64,000 nucleotides of DNA from Ryuthela nishihirai (GCA_038380435.1 JAWZYU010000005.1:39516001-39580000); one strand, 5' to 3'. Numbered from the stretch's first letter, positions 45,121 through 57,619 are shown. Notes: generated from the letters alone by a model not told the origin. Made by a program: numbers and translations.

Positions 45121-45330
45121 ATAAATAAATAAATAAATACCCCCTCAAACAGCTGCTTGCCACAGAGGTCTGACAGGAGCCTGTCAGTTTATATACCACA
45201 GTAGAAGGTCTGAGAGAATGGCGTGACCTCAGTAAAAAAACAACACAAACGTCCATGCCTTACCCGGGGTTCGAACCCAGGTCCCTTGGATCAGTAGCCA
45301 AGCACGCTAACCACTCGGCCATGGGACGGC
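45121..45330 (-). mobile_element. SINE-B, full length
   Basis: A/T tail (ATAAATAAATAAATAAATAC) at left, body TCTGACAGGAGCCTGTCAGT, B box complement GGGTTCGAACCCAGG, A box complement CCACTCGGCCATGGGACGGC. It interrupts RTE copy IV between CTCTCCATAAA and TAAAGATTCTTAAAAGTCCC, text that is continuous in copies I and II. Confidence 0.85.
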
Positions 45331-45439
45331 TAAAGATTCTTAAAAGTCCCCGCAGAAATCCCTATTGGTCTGTTAATCTCATGCTGCACATAACCAGGAT
45401 CAGTTACATGCTACCAAGATAATTAAACTGTGATACCTG

Positions 45440-46000
45440 CTCTGTGACACTTTTAATAAATAGTACAGATAAATTATATCGTACAGAAGACGCCCTAGTT
45501 TCGCACTTGCCTAAATCAGAATATAATTAAAGTGCCTATTAATGCATTCTTTAGGGTATAATCTGAGGTTTTGTATATTTATCGAATTTTTAGTATAAAT
45601 GGATTTTTTGCAATTGTTCGTTGAAAGTTTTGGTATTTTTCCAGTTTTCCACCACTAGAGGGTGCTATTAAAATTATTGAGAGATTTGGAAAATTCGATT
45701 CCTCATATGTCATCAAAACTTATCATACTCTAAAGAAATTTTCAATTTATTTCTAAACACCAAAAGAGTGATTTTCTCCAGACGGACCTACAAACAGATG
45801 ACAAAATGAAATTCTTAGCGCGTTTTTTGTAGCTTTTTTTTCGGTACAAGAAAACAAAATGAATAGCAGACAATCTCGTGTGTGGGGGGGGGGGAGTCCA
45901 CACCTGGGCCGAAAATTTGGTTTATGATCGATCTTGGCAATATGGGCTAATTTCCATGTATTTTGCCTGGCCGTTTTTTGCTCTCAATCCACCCCTGGTT
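45440..46000. other. Unassigned segment within RTE copy IV
   Basis: The sequence from about GTGACACTTTTAATAAATAG to CTCTCAATCCACCCCTGG has no similarity to the RTE family and replaces about 0.8 kb of it. It holds a GGGGGGGGGG run near 45885. It may be a second insertion with a deletion; no ends were defined. Confidence 0.4.
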
Positions 46001-46832
46001 ACAGGGCTAACATTAAAACCGGTAATGCATCTATAATCATTACAAACAATGGGAATAGAACTAACCAAATTATTTAGAATATCACTGAAATGCTCAACCC
46101 ACCTAGCCATGACAGAATCCTCACCTTCTATAACCTTACCTTGTTTATCCTTCAATCCATCTATACCTGTCCGTTTCCTACCACACATAACATTAACTAT
46201 CTGGTACAACTATATGCTGTTGTGCTATCTAACTGCTTCCTCGGCTTTGGCAGCCAAACCATCAAGCCAAAGATTCTTATCAGCAGCTAACTGATCTTTA
46301 CACGTATATTAAGCTCTCTCTAATCCTTTCTATTAGGACTAGTAGGGTACTGATTCAGGACATTCCTGCAGTTCTTTCTTTCTGAAATAAGCTCAAGTGC
46401 CTTATCACCCAAATAATTCTGTCTCCTCTGCTCCTTTTTTCCTAAAATAGCTGTTAGTTTCCAAAAAAGCTTGTTTAAAATGGCACCATTCTTCCTCAAC
46501 TTCAGTAGTAAGCAAACCATGACTGTCATAATGACTAAGTAACCTATCATGGTAAGCTTTAGCTATAATTGGGTCTCTCAGAGCTTCATATTAAAAGTAA
46601 TTTTTTTAACCTTAGAGAACATTTCCTGTAGAAGATTAACATTTGCTGTTTATTAATATATATAATAACTACATTCTTATGCAGCCCATCTGGTGAAACC
46701 CATGTGTACCTACGTATGCCATGGTGTTTGTAATAAGTGTTAGTTATTCTCAAACCAATAAGTTTACTTACGTGTAGAAGACTTTGCCCATTGCAGTTAT
46801 CAATACCAAAAGGGCCTATCACCTCTCCCCAA

Positions 46833-47231
46833 GGGGCGGGGAGGGGGGAGGGGCTCAGTTGGTAGCGTGCCAGGCTCGTAATTTGCAGTTCCCAGGTTCG
46901 AATCCTAGCTGGATCAGCGTTGGGATTTATCTCCTCAAAACTCCTCACCCTGACCATGATCAGTAAGTGACACCTATGGACTTGGAAAAGCTGCCGTCCG
47001 TAGGATGGGACGTTAAGCCGTGAGCCCATGTGCGGAAGAGCCATACGCTATGCACGTTAAATAACATACTGCATGGCCTTGACGAGGGGCTACCATCTGT
47101 CTCCCAACAGCTGTTAGTGGGTCCCTCCCCCAACCTTCTCTCAGCCTTCGGGGTCCTTGTGACCTGGCCATTTAGCAAACCACTGTTTGCAAAAAATTAT
47201 CGATCAGAGGTAAAACAACCCCAACCAACCT
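46833..47231 (+). mobile_element. SINE-A inside RTE copy IV
   Basis: Sense copy with A box GGCTCAGTTGGTAGCG and B box GGTTCGAATCC; its tail reads AGGTAAAACAACCCCAACCA then ACC. Left and right flanks (CACCTCTCCCCAA / TACCCCTCTCCAAA) match the RTE text CACCCCTCCCCAAAGG, showing an imperfect target duplication. It is more diverged than the copies at 3024 and 12035. Confidence 0.85.
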
Positions 47232-47647
47232 ACCCCTCTCCAAAGGTCAGAGTCATTACCAACTTTGGCACTGAAGTCACCTAGAAAAAGGGTAATATCT
47301 CCTTTTTTGGCAAAATTCAAAATATCCTGAAGTTGTCCGTAAAACCCATCCTTCTCATCGGCATTCTCAGTGGGGCCATATCAGCAGATAACATTCAAAT
47401 CTTTAATGCTTGTCTGAAATTTTGTTGTAAGAAACCTTTTATTAATGCATTCATATCCTAGAAGAGCATCACTAGCTTATCTGCTGAGAAGCAAACCGAC
47501 GTCTTCGGGATGCTTTTTATCTTCCCTCCCTGAAAAGAGAAATTTAAGGACATCAAGAAAATAAGCTCTGTGCAGAGTCCTCATATTCCAACTACCTATG
47601 GAGAGAAAATGGTTAGTGGGATGTTTAAAGAAATGATGTTTATGCAT

Positions 47648-47806
47648 AATAAAATAAAAAATAAATAATAAATACCCCTTCAAGCAGCTGCTTGCCACAG
47701 AGGTCTGACAGAAGCCTGTCAGTTTATATGCCACAGTAGAAGATCTGAGAGGATGGCAGGATCTCAGCAGAAAACAACACGAACATCCACGCCTTACCCA
47801 TAGCTC
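47648..47806 (-). mobile_element. SINE-B, 5'-truncated
   Basis: A/T-rich tail (AATAAAAAATAAATAATAAA), body GGTCTGACAGAAGCCTGTCA, ending at CACGCCTTACCCATAGCTC just before the B box. It lacks the tRNA head. It lies at the truncated 5' edge of RTE copy IV. Confidence 0.75.
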
Positions 47807-48427
47807 AATATTTTATGAACTTTGTTATTATTTGTCACTATCTGTAAAGTATTTAAATGAATATGGCGTAGAAAGTCTTGGCCGTAATATCATCACGGTA
47901 GTGACGTGGATAACTAAATAGATGAAGTGTATTAGAGAGTAAATGTTTCTGTAGGGGAAAACAGCATAGCCTACAGGCATTAGAGATAAGGATGGAAAGA
48001 GTATTGAAATGAGATTTCTGTCATGGCAAAATGGGCTGAAATTTCAAAGTTGTTCTGAACAATGTGATTTGTTTACTCCCGTTGTTTGAAAAGAGGGAGA
48101 TGCATTATTAGCTTTAATATTCGCACTACATCCGGGCCCGGTTCTATAAAAAAAATGCAAAGGTGGGGGGGGGGGAGCAAGAGAAACAAAATCTAGTCGG
48201 AAAAATGTAAAATGAGAAGAGGGCAAGAGACTGGATTCCGAACACAGTATAACAATTTACTTTCCATTTACAAGTCTTTAAAAATTTTCTTGAAAAATGC
48301 ATGAAATATAAACAGGCTTAATAAGCCTCTAATTAATGCCTCTATTACCTATACTAGCCTTCTTAAATGAGGAGCATGCCCCCCTCCTAGATTCTGTTCT
48401 GCCTTCACCAATATCTGAAGTTTAATT
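47807..48427. other. No recognisable gene
   Basis: Unassigned sequence with a G-run near 48163-48175. No coding or repeat family is recognised. Confidence 0.35.
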
Positions 48428-50226
48428 GATGGTTTGGCTGACAAAGCCGAGGAAGCTGTTAGACAGCACAACAGCAGAGAGCTGTATCAGATAGTTAATG
48501 TTTTGTGTGGTAGAAAACGGACAGGTATACAGGGATTGAAGGATAAACAAGGTATGGTTATAGAAGGTGAGGATTCTGTCATGGCTAGGTGGGCTGAGCA
48601 TTTCAGTGATGTTCTAAACAATGTAATTAGTTCTGCTCCCATTGTTTGCAATGATGATAGATGCATTGGTGGCTTTAATGTTAGCCTTATAACACAATCT
48701 GAAGTTATTTTGGCTATTTCTAAACTTAAACTTCATAAATCCCCAGGGATAGATGAAATTACTACGGAAATGCTTAGAGCTGGGAATGTTTCGGTTACCA
48801 CTTGGATGACTGAAATTCTGAATATCTTTTATGATAAAGGCATGGTTCCTAAGGATTTTACCACAGCTATTATTATCCCTATTTTCAAAAAAGGTGATCG
48901 CAGTTCTTGTGATAACTATAGGGGTATCAGCCTACTCTCTATTCCAGGTAAAGTTCTTTCCATGATTGTGCTTAATAGAATTAAGAATCTGGTTGACAGT
49001 CAATTGCGTGATGAGCAATGTGGATTCAGAAGTGGTAGGGGATGTATGGATCAGATATTTTCACTTAGGCAGATTCTTGAGAAATGTTTAGAGTTTAAGA
49101 AACCTTTGGTTGCTAGCTTTGTTGATTTCAAAAAGGCTTTCGACTCTGTTGATCGCATAATATGAGGTTGATTGTGAGATCATATGGTATACCAGACAAG
49201 TTAGTTAACATTATGAAAGCTCTCTATAATAACACTGAGTCATGTGTGAGAGTTGGTAAGTTTTGTAGCAATTAGTTTAGCATTACTTCTGATGTTCGAC
49301 AAGGGTGAATTTTGTCTCCTTTTCTCTTTAGCTTGGTTATTGATTATGTTATGCGAAATTCACTTCAAGGGAAAGATTTTGGCCTTAAATGGGCTGGAGA
49401 TACGAAAATTTCTGATTTAGATTATGCTGATGATTTAGCCCTTTTGTCAAATGATGTTAATGAGATGAACTCTTTCATTCGAGCTGTTGATGAAACTGGT
49501 AGTAGAGTAGGTTTGGTTATAAACAGAGAGAAAACTAAAGTGATGAAAATTGGCCAGGCAGGCTGTGATTCAGTTAATCTGAATGGTTGCAGTCTTGAGA
49601 AGGTGTCACAGTTTAATTATCTTGGGAGCTATGTAACAGATACTGGTGATTGCGGCATGAGATTGACAGACGAATTGGGATTGCTGCCGGGACTTTTAAG
49701 AATCTATGGAAAGTGTGGAGAAATAGGCGTATACATCTAATGCTAAAATGAGACTGTATAATAGTTTGATTCTTTTTAGGATTAGTTATGGTAGTGAAAC
49801 ATGGACACTTTGTAAACAAGATAACAGGAAACTAGATGCTTTTGATTCCAGATGCTTAAGCAGTATCTTGGGCATTAGGTGATTCAACTTTGTAACTAAT
49901 GATGAGGTTAGGCAAAGGAGTTTGCAACCTCCTTTAAGCAGCATATTTTGCAGAGAGAGACTCAGTTGGTTTGGCCATGTTGCCCGTATGAAAAATTATA
50001 GATTGGCGAATAGGGTTATGAACAGTGTGCCTAAAGGCCTCAGAAAGAAGGGGAGACCTAGAATGTGGTGGGCAGACAATGTCAAACAGGACCTTGTTAG
50101 AATTGGTGTGCAGTGGCCAGATGCAGTAGATGTAGCTCATGATAGACTTGCTTGGAGAACTAAATTGCACGGTGTGGTTGGACCTCCGTAGCCCGTGGCT
50201 GCTTGAGGATGATGATGATGATGATT
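48428..50226 (+). mobile_element. RTE-like LINE copy V, 5'-truncated, best-preserved RT
   Basis: The only long plus-strand copy. It begins in the linker (GLADKAEEAVRQHNSRELYQ) and keeps 243 codons open at 48434-49165: CGRKRTGIQGLKDKQG, KSPGIDEITTEMLRAGN, IIIPIFKKGDRSSCDNYRGI, FRSGRGCMDQIFSLRQIL, FVDFKKAFDSVDR. A frameshift near 49160 and stops near 49275-49310 separate this from 49312-49672 (MSPFLFSLVIDYVMRNSLQG, DYADDLALLSND, INREKTKVMKIGQAG). The C-terminal part is at 49922-50191 (RLSWFGHVARMKNYRLANRV, WPDAVDVAHD). It ends GGACCTCCGTAGCCCGTGGC, TGCTTGAG(GAT)5. The YADD box is intact. Confidence 0.9.
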
Positions 50227-50254
50227 ATCATTATTTCCCAGAAAGGTGGAAAAT

Positions 50255-51180
50255 GATATTTATATTGTTCTGCTTAATAGAATTACATATTTGGTAGAAG
50301 AACAACTACGTGATGAACACTGTGAATTCAGAATTGGCAGGGGATGTATAGATCAAATATTTTAGTTTAAGGAGATTCTTGTGAACTGTTTTTAATTTAC
50401 ATTCACTTGGTTTGTAAATTAAAAAATAATTTTGATTCTACTGACCCCATAATTTGGGGTTGAATGTGAAATCGTGTGGCTCTGTTGAGACGCCAATCAA
50501 CGTAATGAATCGACAAATTCTCTATATTAAAACCGAGTCGTGCGTAAGAGTTGGTAAAACGTGGAATGATTGGATTGGATGGATTGTTTGACCTCTGAGC
50601 GACACTGTTTTGCACACCATGGGCCAAACGGCCAGACCACAAGAACCCCGAAGGCTCAGAGAAGGTTGGGGGAGGGGACCAACTGGAACAGCTGTTGGGA
50701 GACAGATGGTAGTCTCCGTCAAGGCCATCCAGCGTGTTCTTTAACGTGGACAGGGTATGGCTCTCCCGCACACGGGGCCACGGCTTAACGTCCCATCCGA
50801 CAGACGGCGGCCTTACCAAGCCCATCGGTGTCCGCTACTCACCGTAGGCAGGACGGGGAGTTTTGCGGAGACAAATCTCAACGCTGACCCAGCTGGGACT
50901 CGAACCTGGAAACTACAGATTACGAGCCTGGCACGCTACCGACTGAGCCACCCCGCCCACTTTTTCTTTTTAGTTTGATTATTGTTATGTTATGAAGAAT
51001 TCTTTCGAAGGGAAAATTGGGGGCTTAGATCGCTTTGAGATACGAACATATCTTGGATTAGGGTGAAGATTTGGCCTTTTTGGAGAATGAATAATGAAAG
51101 TGTTCAACTCGCTTATAAGTTGTTGAAGATAGTGGTAAGAGGATGGTATGGTGATAAATAGAGAGAAAATGCAAGTGCTT
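50255..51180 (+). mobile_element. RTE-like copy VI, old and diverged
   Basis: Collinear with the RT part of copy V but highly mutated: LLNRITYLVEEQLRDEHCEF, IGRGCIDQIF, then after a SINE-A a region corresponding to FSLVIDYVMRNS. Stops are frequent and identity is clearly lower than among copies I-V, so it is an older subfamily lying directly downstream of copy V in the same orientation. Confidence 0.6.
50569..50959 (-). mobile_element. SINE-A inside RTE copy VI
   Basis: Reverse copy: tail complement GATTGGATGGATTGTTTGAC at left, B box complement GGGACTCGAACC and A box complement ACTGAGCCACC at right. The tail here is (GGATT)-like in place of the usual GGTTGGGTT. RTE text resumes at about 50960 (TTTTCTTTTTAGTTTGATTA). 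Confidence 0.85.
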
Positions 51181-51450
51181 GGTTGGTTGTTTGGGGTTTT
51201 ATGGTTTGATCGGCGCAGCAACTAAGGGAAAACAAGACATTAGTTGCTGCAGCAAACAAGATATATAGTAAAATATTAAACAGGTAAAAGTCACCTACAC
51301 TCTCAACCAAAGTTATAAGCAACACACAAAGAAAGTATACGACAGAACAATAAAGCTGTGTATATCAAAAACAAAGAGCGAAAAAACAACCCGTGTAAAA
51401 AAGGAACAACACTAGTATAATATATAAAAAAACTTAATTAATATTTCGAA
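51181..51450 (-). mobile_element. LINE-A 3' UTR fragment
   Basis: Begins TTGGTTGGTTGTTTGGGGTT, then TTATGG (complement of the AACC-rich LINE-A tail) and continues into the A-rich complement of the 3' UTR (AACAACACTAGTATAA region). No coding part is retained. Confidence 0.55.
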
Positions 51451-51639
51451 GCTACTGCTCGAATAATATTAAAAATATCTTGCTGAATTATATATAATAA
51501 ATGCTCAACTGATCAGAAATAACCGTTTTCAGTGTTTCTTTTAACCTGGACGGTTTCAAATAACCTTTTGGTGTAAGATGTCGTGATCATATTTTCTTCA
51601 TTCTTGTTTTTCATCTTGCATGCGTGCCCACCCTCCCAC

Positions 51640-51840
51640 CCACCCACCCGCCCATCTACTTACCTAGCTGCCCACTCATCTACCAACTCACGCACCCACC
51701 CACCAAGCCACCCATCTACTTACCTAGCTGCCCACTCATCTACCAACTCACCCACCCACCCACCCACCAATCCACCCATCTACTTACCTAGCTGCCCACT
51801 CATCTACCAACTCACCCACTCACCCAGCAACTTACTTATT
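51640..51840. repeat. Minisatellite, 60-64 bp units, CCCA-rich
   Basis: CCCATCTACTTACCTAGCTG recurs at about 51651, 51711 and 51775, each followed by CCCACTCATCTACCAACTCA and a (CCCA)n block of variable length. Three units. The open frame through it (SHPSTYLAAHSSTN) is a repeat product. Confidence 0.85.
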
Positions 51841-54175
51841 TACTTACTCTGCTCGAATATATGAAACCAGCAGACACGGATTTCGTTTACTCATATTTTC
51901 ACTTTAGGAAAAATTAACACATTTATCCGAAAGGAAGAAATAAGACAGAAAGTAGTCGAAAAGGGCAGACATTTTTAGAAAGGTAATTTGCAATTCATAT
52001 TTTGTTGTTTTGAATTAAATATACTTCGCAAACTCTATTGCTCCTGTTATTCAGTTTTCCGATTATCCGTCTACTCACTGGTCCTTATTTACATGGACAA
52101 CCGGGAACTGGCTGTATTTAGGTTCAGTTTTGTTAAGTTCGTCCATTAATAAAAGTTGGCCAGCAGCGTGCTTCAACAAAATCGTTACGGAAGATTTCGT
52201 CACAGACGAGCTCCAGCAGTTCTGAATGTCTTCACGACAAGCATGTGGCAAACTAACGGTCGTAGACTAACTCCACGCGAAATCGCTAAAACAGATTAAA
52301 ACTAAAAAACAATGCCATCGCAATCGGTTTTATCTTACGCAATCGCCAATTCTTCGTGGAAGCAACGCTGCTGTAAGAGTGCCATTGGGTCTGCATGAGT
52401 AAATGAGCTTCACACGTGTTATAGCCGGAGCGAGACCCTGAAGCAATCCATTAAGAATTTGTGAGGTGATTGCAGGAAGATGCATATAGGTTATGATCAG
52501 GTCTGGGTGTACGGAACTACTTTTCTACAGGATATGTAGTTTTTAGCAGAGGATCAACACTCCTAAAATATTATTGATTTGGTTAACATGCAAACCATCT
52601 CATGTTGGAAAAATCGATCTAAGCAAATATGTACCCCTACTGCCACTAAAGAAATGGTCGCAACAGTCATACAATGAGAACTAGTAGTAGCATTTTATTT
52701 CCACTTATAATCAATATATATCACAAAAATTTTCGTACATGCAAAAATAGAGTAGAAATACAAAGTCTAAAAAGAGAACTAAATAGAGCAAGAAAAATAA
52801 AAATCACACATCATTTCAAATATTACATGTCCAGGTTTAAGGGGCTAAACTGGCCGTCCAGATTCCCGTTTAATTACCAATATTATATTACATGTTTGTA
52901 GCTGTATTTGAATATTTGACAACCGAACATGAATTCGTAATAAATAGACAATGTAAATAAACTGATTTAATAACTAAGGAAATAAGTATACATGAACTAA
53001 ATACAAATTTAAGTATTAATACTGTTACGACAGATGAACGTGCTACAGTGAACTTGTGATGTGTCGTCTTGATGCTCGCGTGAACTGTGCGTGAGAATTA
53101 CCTACATCACAAACTACTTCGAACGAACTGAAAAACAAAGAATAAGTTGTGGTAATGAAGAGGAATTAGAGTGTGAAGAAAAATGTAGTTTGTTTTAGTC
53201 TGTGGCATATTGTGTAAAGATTAAACGTTTTTATTCGGTGTGTTTGCAGCAAGTTAAATAAGTTTATTATTGTTGATCCTGTAAGCGGACTGGCAAGAAA
53301 TAGAAGGATGCTTAAAAATGTGGCTGAGGAGGTCTTATGTTAGTCGAACAAGCAGAGCTGATCTCAACTTTTCTGTAGGAAGACTTCATCGTTTGATGCA
53401 TAGTTATCTTTAGTTTATTTACAAGAATTGGTAAGTCTTGATAGATTGCAGATTGTTCACAAATATGATTGTACCACTTATCAACTGTTGTAAAAAACCT
53501 TAATTTTATGTTTGGAGTGTATATAATAAGAATTACAGAGGAAATATTTCTTTGTGTGAATAGTAATAAGGTACTAAGTTCTTCTGAAGATTTATTTTAC
53601 ACTGATAAAGATTTGTTTTGGTTGAATTTAGTTTATATAAATGTTTTCATTCATACTTTTGTAATAAATTACATTATTTTAGAATTATAATTGTTAAATA
53701 CTATTTTTTTGAACTCACGCTCAGTTTTCATCCGTTTAATTCATAAAAATACCAATCATTTTAAACTATACTAAATGATCCTGATTACAATAAATATTAA
53801 ACTAATTGATAAACCAATAAGAACATTCGAAAACCGAACGTTTACCAGTCACCTTACCATTAGTTATACACCAGATCTGAAAGAAAGGTGGCTCTCTACA
53901 CTGGTGTAAATGCAGTTATTTTGCTACCAATCAAATCTATTTTACCACCAAAAGTCGACAATTTTTTTATTGTCTCTATGCACTCACCAAAGGAAACCCT
54001 TTAAACACTATTACCTTTCTTTACTGTATTATCCTGCTTTGAAATCATCATGTTCAAAAACATTTATGACGTAATTACGCTAAGTGCGATATCTCGTGCG
54101 TCTCTGTCTCGTAGTAAGCAATCACACTTTCATTGCTGCGCGTTCATAGTCCGCTTCGTTGAAACCTTCTTAGGT
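51841..54175. other. Long unassigned AT-rich interval
   Basis: No conserved coding frame or clear element ends. A TGTTACGACAGATGAACGTG start at about 53031 resembles the beginning of some Gypsy LTRs and lies near the Gypsy remnant, but no matching end was identified. Confidence 0.35.
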
Positions 54176-54179
54176 TTTG

Positions 54180-55440
54180 TTCGTTCCTAACTGTCCTGTA
54201 ATCTGAAGATTCTAGACTTCTATGAAATGGGGTCAAATGATTCATGCGAACCACCTTACACTATGCAGTCGGATATCGACGAATGCGATACGCTCCATCA
54301 TTAATCCTGGTAACTGCGGTATATGGACCTTCCCAAGGGTTCTGAAGTTTTGGTAAAAGTTTATTTCTTCTCTGTGGATCGTATAAGCCAGACAGCATCT
54401 CCTTCGTTCAAGAGAATTCCATTTGCTTCACTCTCTTATCTCGTTTTTGCTCTCTCGCTCACCACATTAATGCTATGATTGACGGAATGATAGATTTCTT
54501 CTAGTTGTTGTTATGTACATATTGTGGTGTGGATATAGGCATTGCTTCAGGCTGACCATATAAGAGGCCACAGGGAAAATGTAATTGTCGTCCAAAGAGC
54601 ATCACAGAAAGTGTCGATGCAGTTGTTTCGTGCACTACTGTCTTATATGCCAACAAACAGAGTGGAATATATCCTAGTCACGTTGATGGTCATTGAGAAA
54701 TAATGCTAGATGTTGAGCAATCATTTTGTTGAATCTCCTAACCATGCCATCCGACTGAGGGTGTAGGGGAGTCGTTCAGATTTTATAAATGCCTAGCAGT
54801 TAGCACATTCCTTGAAACATGAGGGGCGTTCAAAACCTTTTTGACATCAATCTGCAGAACAAAAACCATTGCACCTATCTCAATGAAACTTTCACTGTCT
54901 TTCAAAATACTCCCCTACACCACATATGAAAAGTTGCAGATGTCTACGCCGATTCTGGAACGTTTGGTGGTACACCTTTTGGGGAATATTACGCAACTCT
55001 GAATGAGCCCTTTTTACCAGGACTTGCACGCTTGAAAAAGATTACCATTTCAGGTCACTTCACGAAATAATTCACTACCACCAACAAACAGTGACTTCAT
55101 CTCTCCTAGGGAATGAACCCATAACATCTATGGCTACTCTTTGAAAAGGGAACCAATATTTTTTTATGTTTGCACCTTGCCCTGACTCCCAGTCTTAGGG
55201 CCTCCTTTTGCTACACAGGTCCCACATTGCCTACATCATCTTTCAGAATGCATTCGTTTCAGGCAATGAACACTTCCCTGATTTTGGCTAATGTTTTATT
55301 AACACCTAAGTGTTCACCAGTGGCACTCTCATGCAGATCTTTCGGCACTAATTCCATTCGCATGCGAGGAAGGAATAACCTGACAGCGAATCAATCTTCC
55401 AGTGGGATTCTCCCATCTTTTATACAATACACTTCTCACT
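54180..55440 (-). mobile_element. Gypsy-type LTR retrotransposon pol remnant (integrase)
   Basis: On minus, 55440-55000 reads VRSVLYKRWENPTGRLI, a zinc-binding stretch with H, H and RQCGTCVAKGGPKTGSQGK, and a decayed core start. 54830-54180 reads integrase C-terminal text: TLSRMAWLGDSTKW-like, MLSGLYDPQRRNKLLPKLQN, PWEGPYTAVTRINDGAYRIR. The order (H2C2 finger, core, C-terminal domain with a GPY-like motif) is that of Gypsy integrases, which insert the DNA copy. About 130 bp at 54835-54970 do not fit and may be another insertion. Stops throughout; no LTRs were confirmed. Confidence 0.7.
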
Positions 55441-55489
55441 TGTAAGGTTGTCACTATGCCCAATAGCTTTTGGACATAGTACAAGTGGT

Positions 55490-57300
55490 AAAGCATTTCC
55501 CACTTGAGAACTAAAACACAGTCCTAAGAAGGATGGCCTGGCAGAGATCGCAACTTAGACGGATACTGTAAGGACAACTACTGCCAGTGAATAGATAAAT
55601 ACTCTGGATAGGTTAGGTGAGGAAGTTCTTCCATACATATACGAAGTTCCTGATGGTGGAGAGGGTCAAGAACCTTCAGCACCGAATCCTAGGCGGAATC
55701 GTATACCTTTTTCTGTTTTCAAACAGGGAGAATGAACGATCCAGGAGCCATTGCTTTATTTGGGGTTTAATTGTGCAAGGCTATGTTGCTCCAAACGAGG
55801 TTAAACAAAACGATAAAACCCTAGAACTGACAACCAAATTTAAAAACAGCACACAAAAGGGTAAAAAAAATTAAAATGTAAAGGACCCAACAAAAACGAA
55901 AATTGTATAGCAAACAACACCGTGTATAAAGACGAGTTTAAAATAGAAATAACAAGTGTAAAAGAAGAAAATTACCATGGGTATATAAGCACCCATGCAA
56001 AAATAAATAGAAGTGCAAATCTAAGTAAATCGAAGCAAAAATACTATATACCTGTAAAATGCCCCCTAAAGCATAAAAAGTTAACAGAGGTTAAATTCGA
56101 GTTATCTGATAAAAGATGCCCAAATGTAAGGGACCCTAATGCAAAATAATGAAAGTTTAAAAATAAACGTCAGTCGAGGTTAAAAGCAGGACAATGCATT
56201 AAAATATGTTTAATAGTTAAAATGGCATCCCCAAACTCCCATTTAGGTTCGTCATTAGGGGAAAATGTGTGAGAAACGAATGACCAAAGTGGAGCAGAGC
56301 GAGAACAATTTTTTGCCTGCGATTACTGTGTAAGCATGACTGCTACGGTTTGACAATCAGATTGATCTCGAGAAGTTTATTTCCAGCCTGCTCAAATCAA
56401 GATCTCTGCCACCGGGTCCGAAGCTCGGTGGAAAAGCACTGCCGGAAATTCTCGTGTGGAACCAGAAGTGGAGAGTAAGACAGATGCGTAGCCAACATGG
56501 CAGCAATATCTGCCACGCCATTGCCCCATTGGTGTCAGTACAGCCCTTAAGAGGGCCGTGTCTGAAGTTCGCCATGAGAAAGAGGGGGGGGGGGGAGCAG
56601 CTGCGAGATGATGTCATCAAGGTCTTCCCAGAAGATACTACTAGGTGGTAGATAGATGCTGCAGACAGTCAAACAAATTCTTATGAAGGGGCGGATGGTT
56701 ACCACCTTGAGAGTGGTTGTGAGGGGAATGACCTGGAATGGTGAATAGTTAGTTGCTCATGAGGATGGAGATATACCTGTGATCTGCAACAACACCCTGT
56801 GGGGCTAACTCTGAGCAGAGATCCTCCTCAGAAACTTCGAGGAGGTTGCACTCTGTGATCACCCCATGAGAAGAATTCAGGAACTGATGAGGCGACATCA
56901 AAATGGGTATCCCACCAACATTGCCATGACCTTCAGAAGCAGCTCAGAATGCTGAACACAAGCAGTCTCTCTGGTAAGTCTTCCAATTTGAGGACCTAAA
57001 TGGATTTCTGAGATCCCATGAGACCGTCCAAACCCTTCTGAATAAAGAATGGAGATATAACCCGAAGCACCTGATCAAACTTTGAATGGATGATCAAGAA
57101 ATGTTGCAAGTGGGATCCGATGAAGAAAAAAGTGAAATGTGTGAGTGCTCCTTGCAATAACGTGAACTCCATAGTGATGGCAATGGAATTAGGTGAAAGG
57201 CATGCAATTAATGTCACCTCTGACATACATACAACTCAAGCTAAACGAAGTGTTAATGAAGCCGGTGTTGATAATAAAACCCACTCTTCAACAGGAGTAT
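55490..57300 (-). mobile_element. LINE-A copy 4, internally deleted
   Basis: Minus order: ORF1 part (about 57060-56830, HSELLLKVMAMLVG-like text), a short endonuclease part (about 56700-56560: CLTVCSIYLPP, FLLMANFRHGPLKGCTDTN), then directly the RNase H end (56530-56400: ADI-AMLAT, HTRISGSAFPPSF in another frame) and the 3' UTR (56340-55770). 55490-55625 adds a piece of the thumb region. RT is missing, so the copy joins three distant parts of LINE-A and is much shorter than copy 1 plus copy 2 would predict. Confidence 0.65.
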
Positions 57301-57619
57301 AAATCTGAGTTCATTGAGAGTTGTGGGAGGAGATGACGCCCTGCCACTCATCTTCCTAGGGCGCCCACAAATGCTCAATTAGATTCAGACATGGAAATAT
57401 GGCTGACCATTCCATACGGTGAATGTTTTCACTTTCATTGAAATAGTCGACCACACGAACCCTTATGGCGACAGTCATTATCATCCATAAGAATGAAATC
57501 AGGGCCGAGAAAAGCCTTGTCAATCCTTACATAGGGCATAGGAATCTCGTCTCTGCATCGCGAAGTGCCTCCTTTAAGTATGTGAAGCTCTGTATAGTCA
57601 GTCATCACTTGAAAATTGA

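Larger units (their letters stand above)
44600..47640 (-). mobile_element. RTE-like LINE copy IV, internally deleted, with SINE insertions
   Basis: 3' end at left (CATCATCATTCTAAAGCAGC, 44600 on). 44876-44592 encodes the C-terminal region RLRWFGRVARMDNYRLANRV, PKGLRKRGKPRMRWADIAKQ. A segment of about 560 bp with no RTE similarity (45440-46000) replaces the RT core. Linker (46209-45922, CGRKRTGIDGLKDKQGKV) and endonuclease pieces (46550-46320; 47734-47477 with SIGSWNMRTLHRAYFLDV) follow. SINE-B (45121) and SINE-A (46833) interrupt it and a further SINE-B lies at its 5' edge. Confidence 0.8.

Noticed and set aside
51583..51864. A 93-codon proline/threonine-rich ORF resembling a mucin or cuticle-like protein.
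   Set aside because: It is produced by a 60-64 bp CCCA-rich minisatellite, without splice sites or conserved domain.
54835..54970. GAGGGGCGTTCAAAACC as the end of a mariner element inside the Gypsy remnant.
   Set aside because: The phrase resembles ends of some mariner-type elements, but I found no matching opposite terminus or TA duplication.
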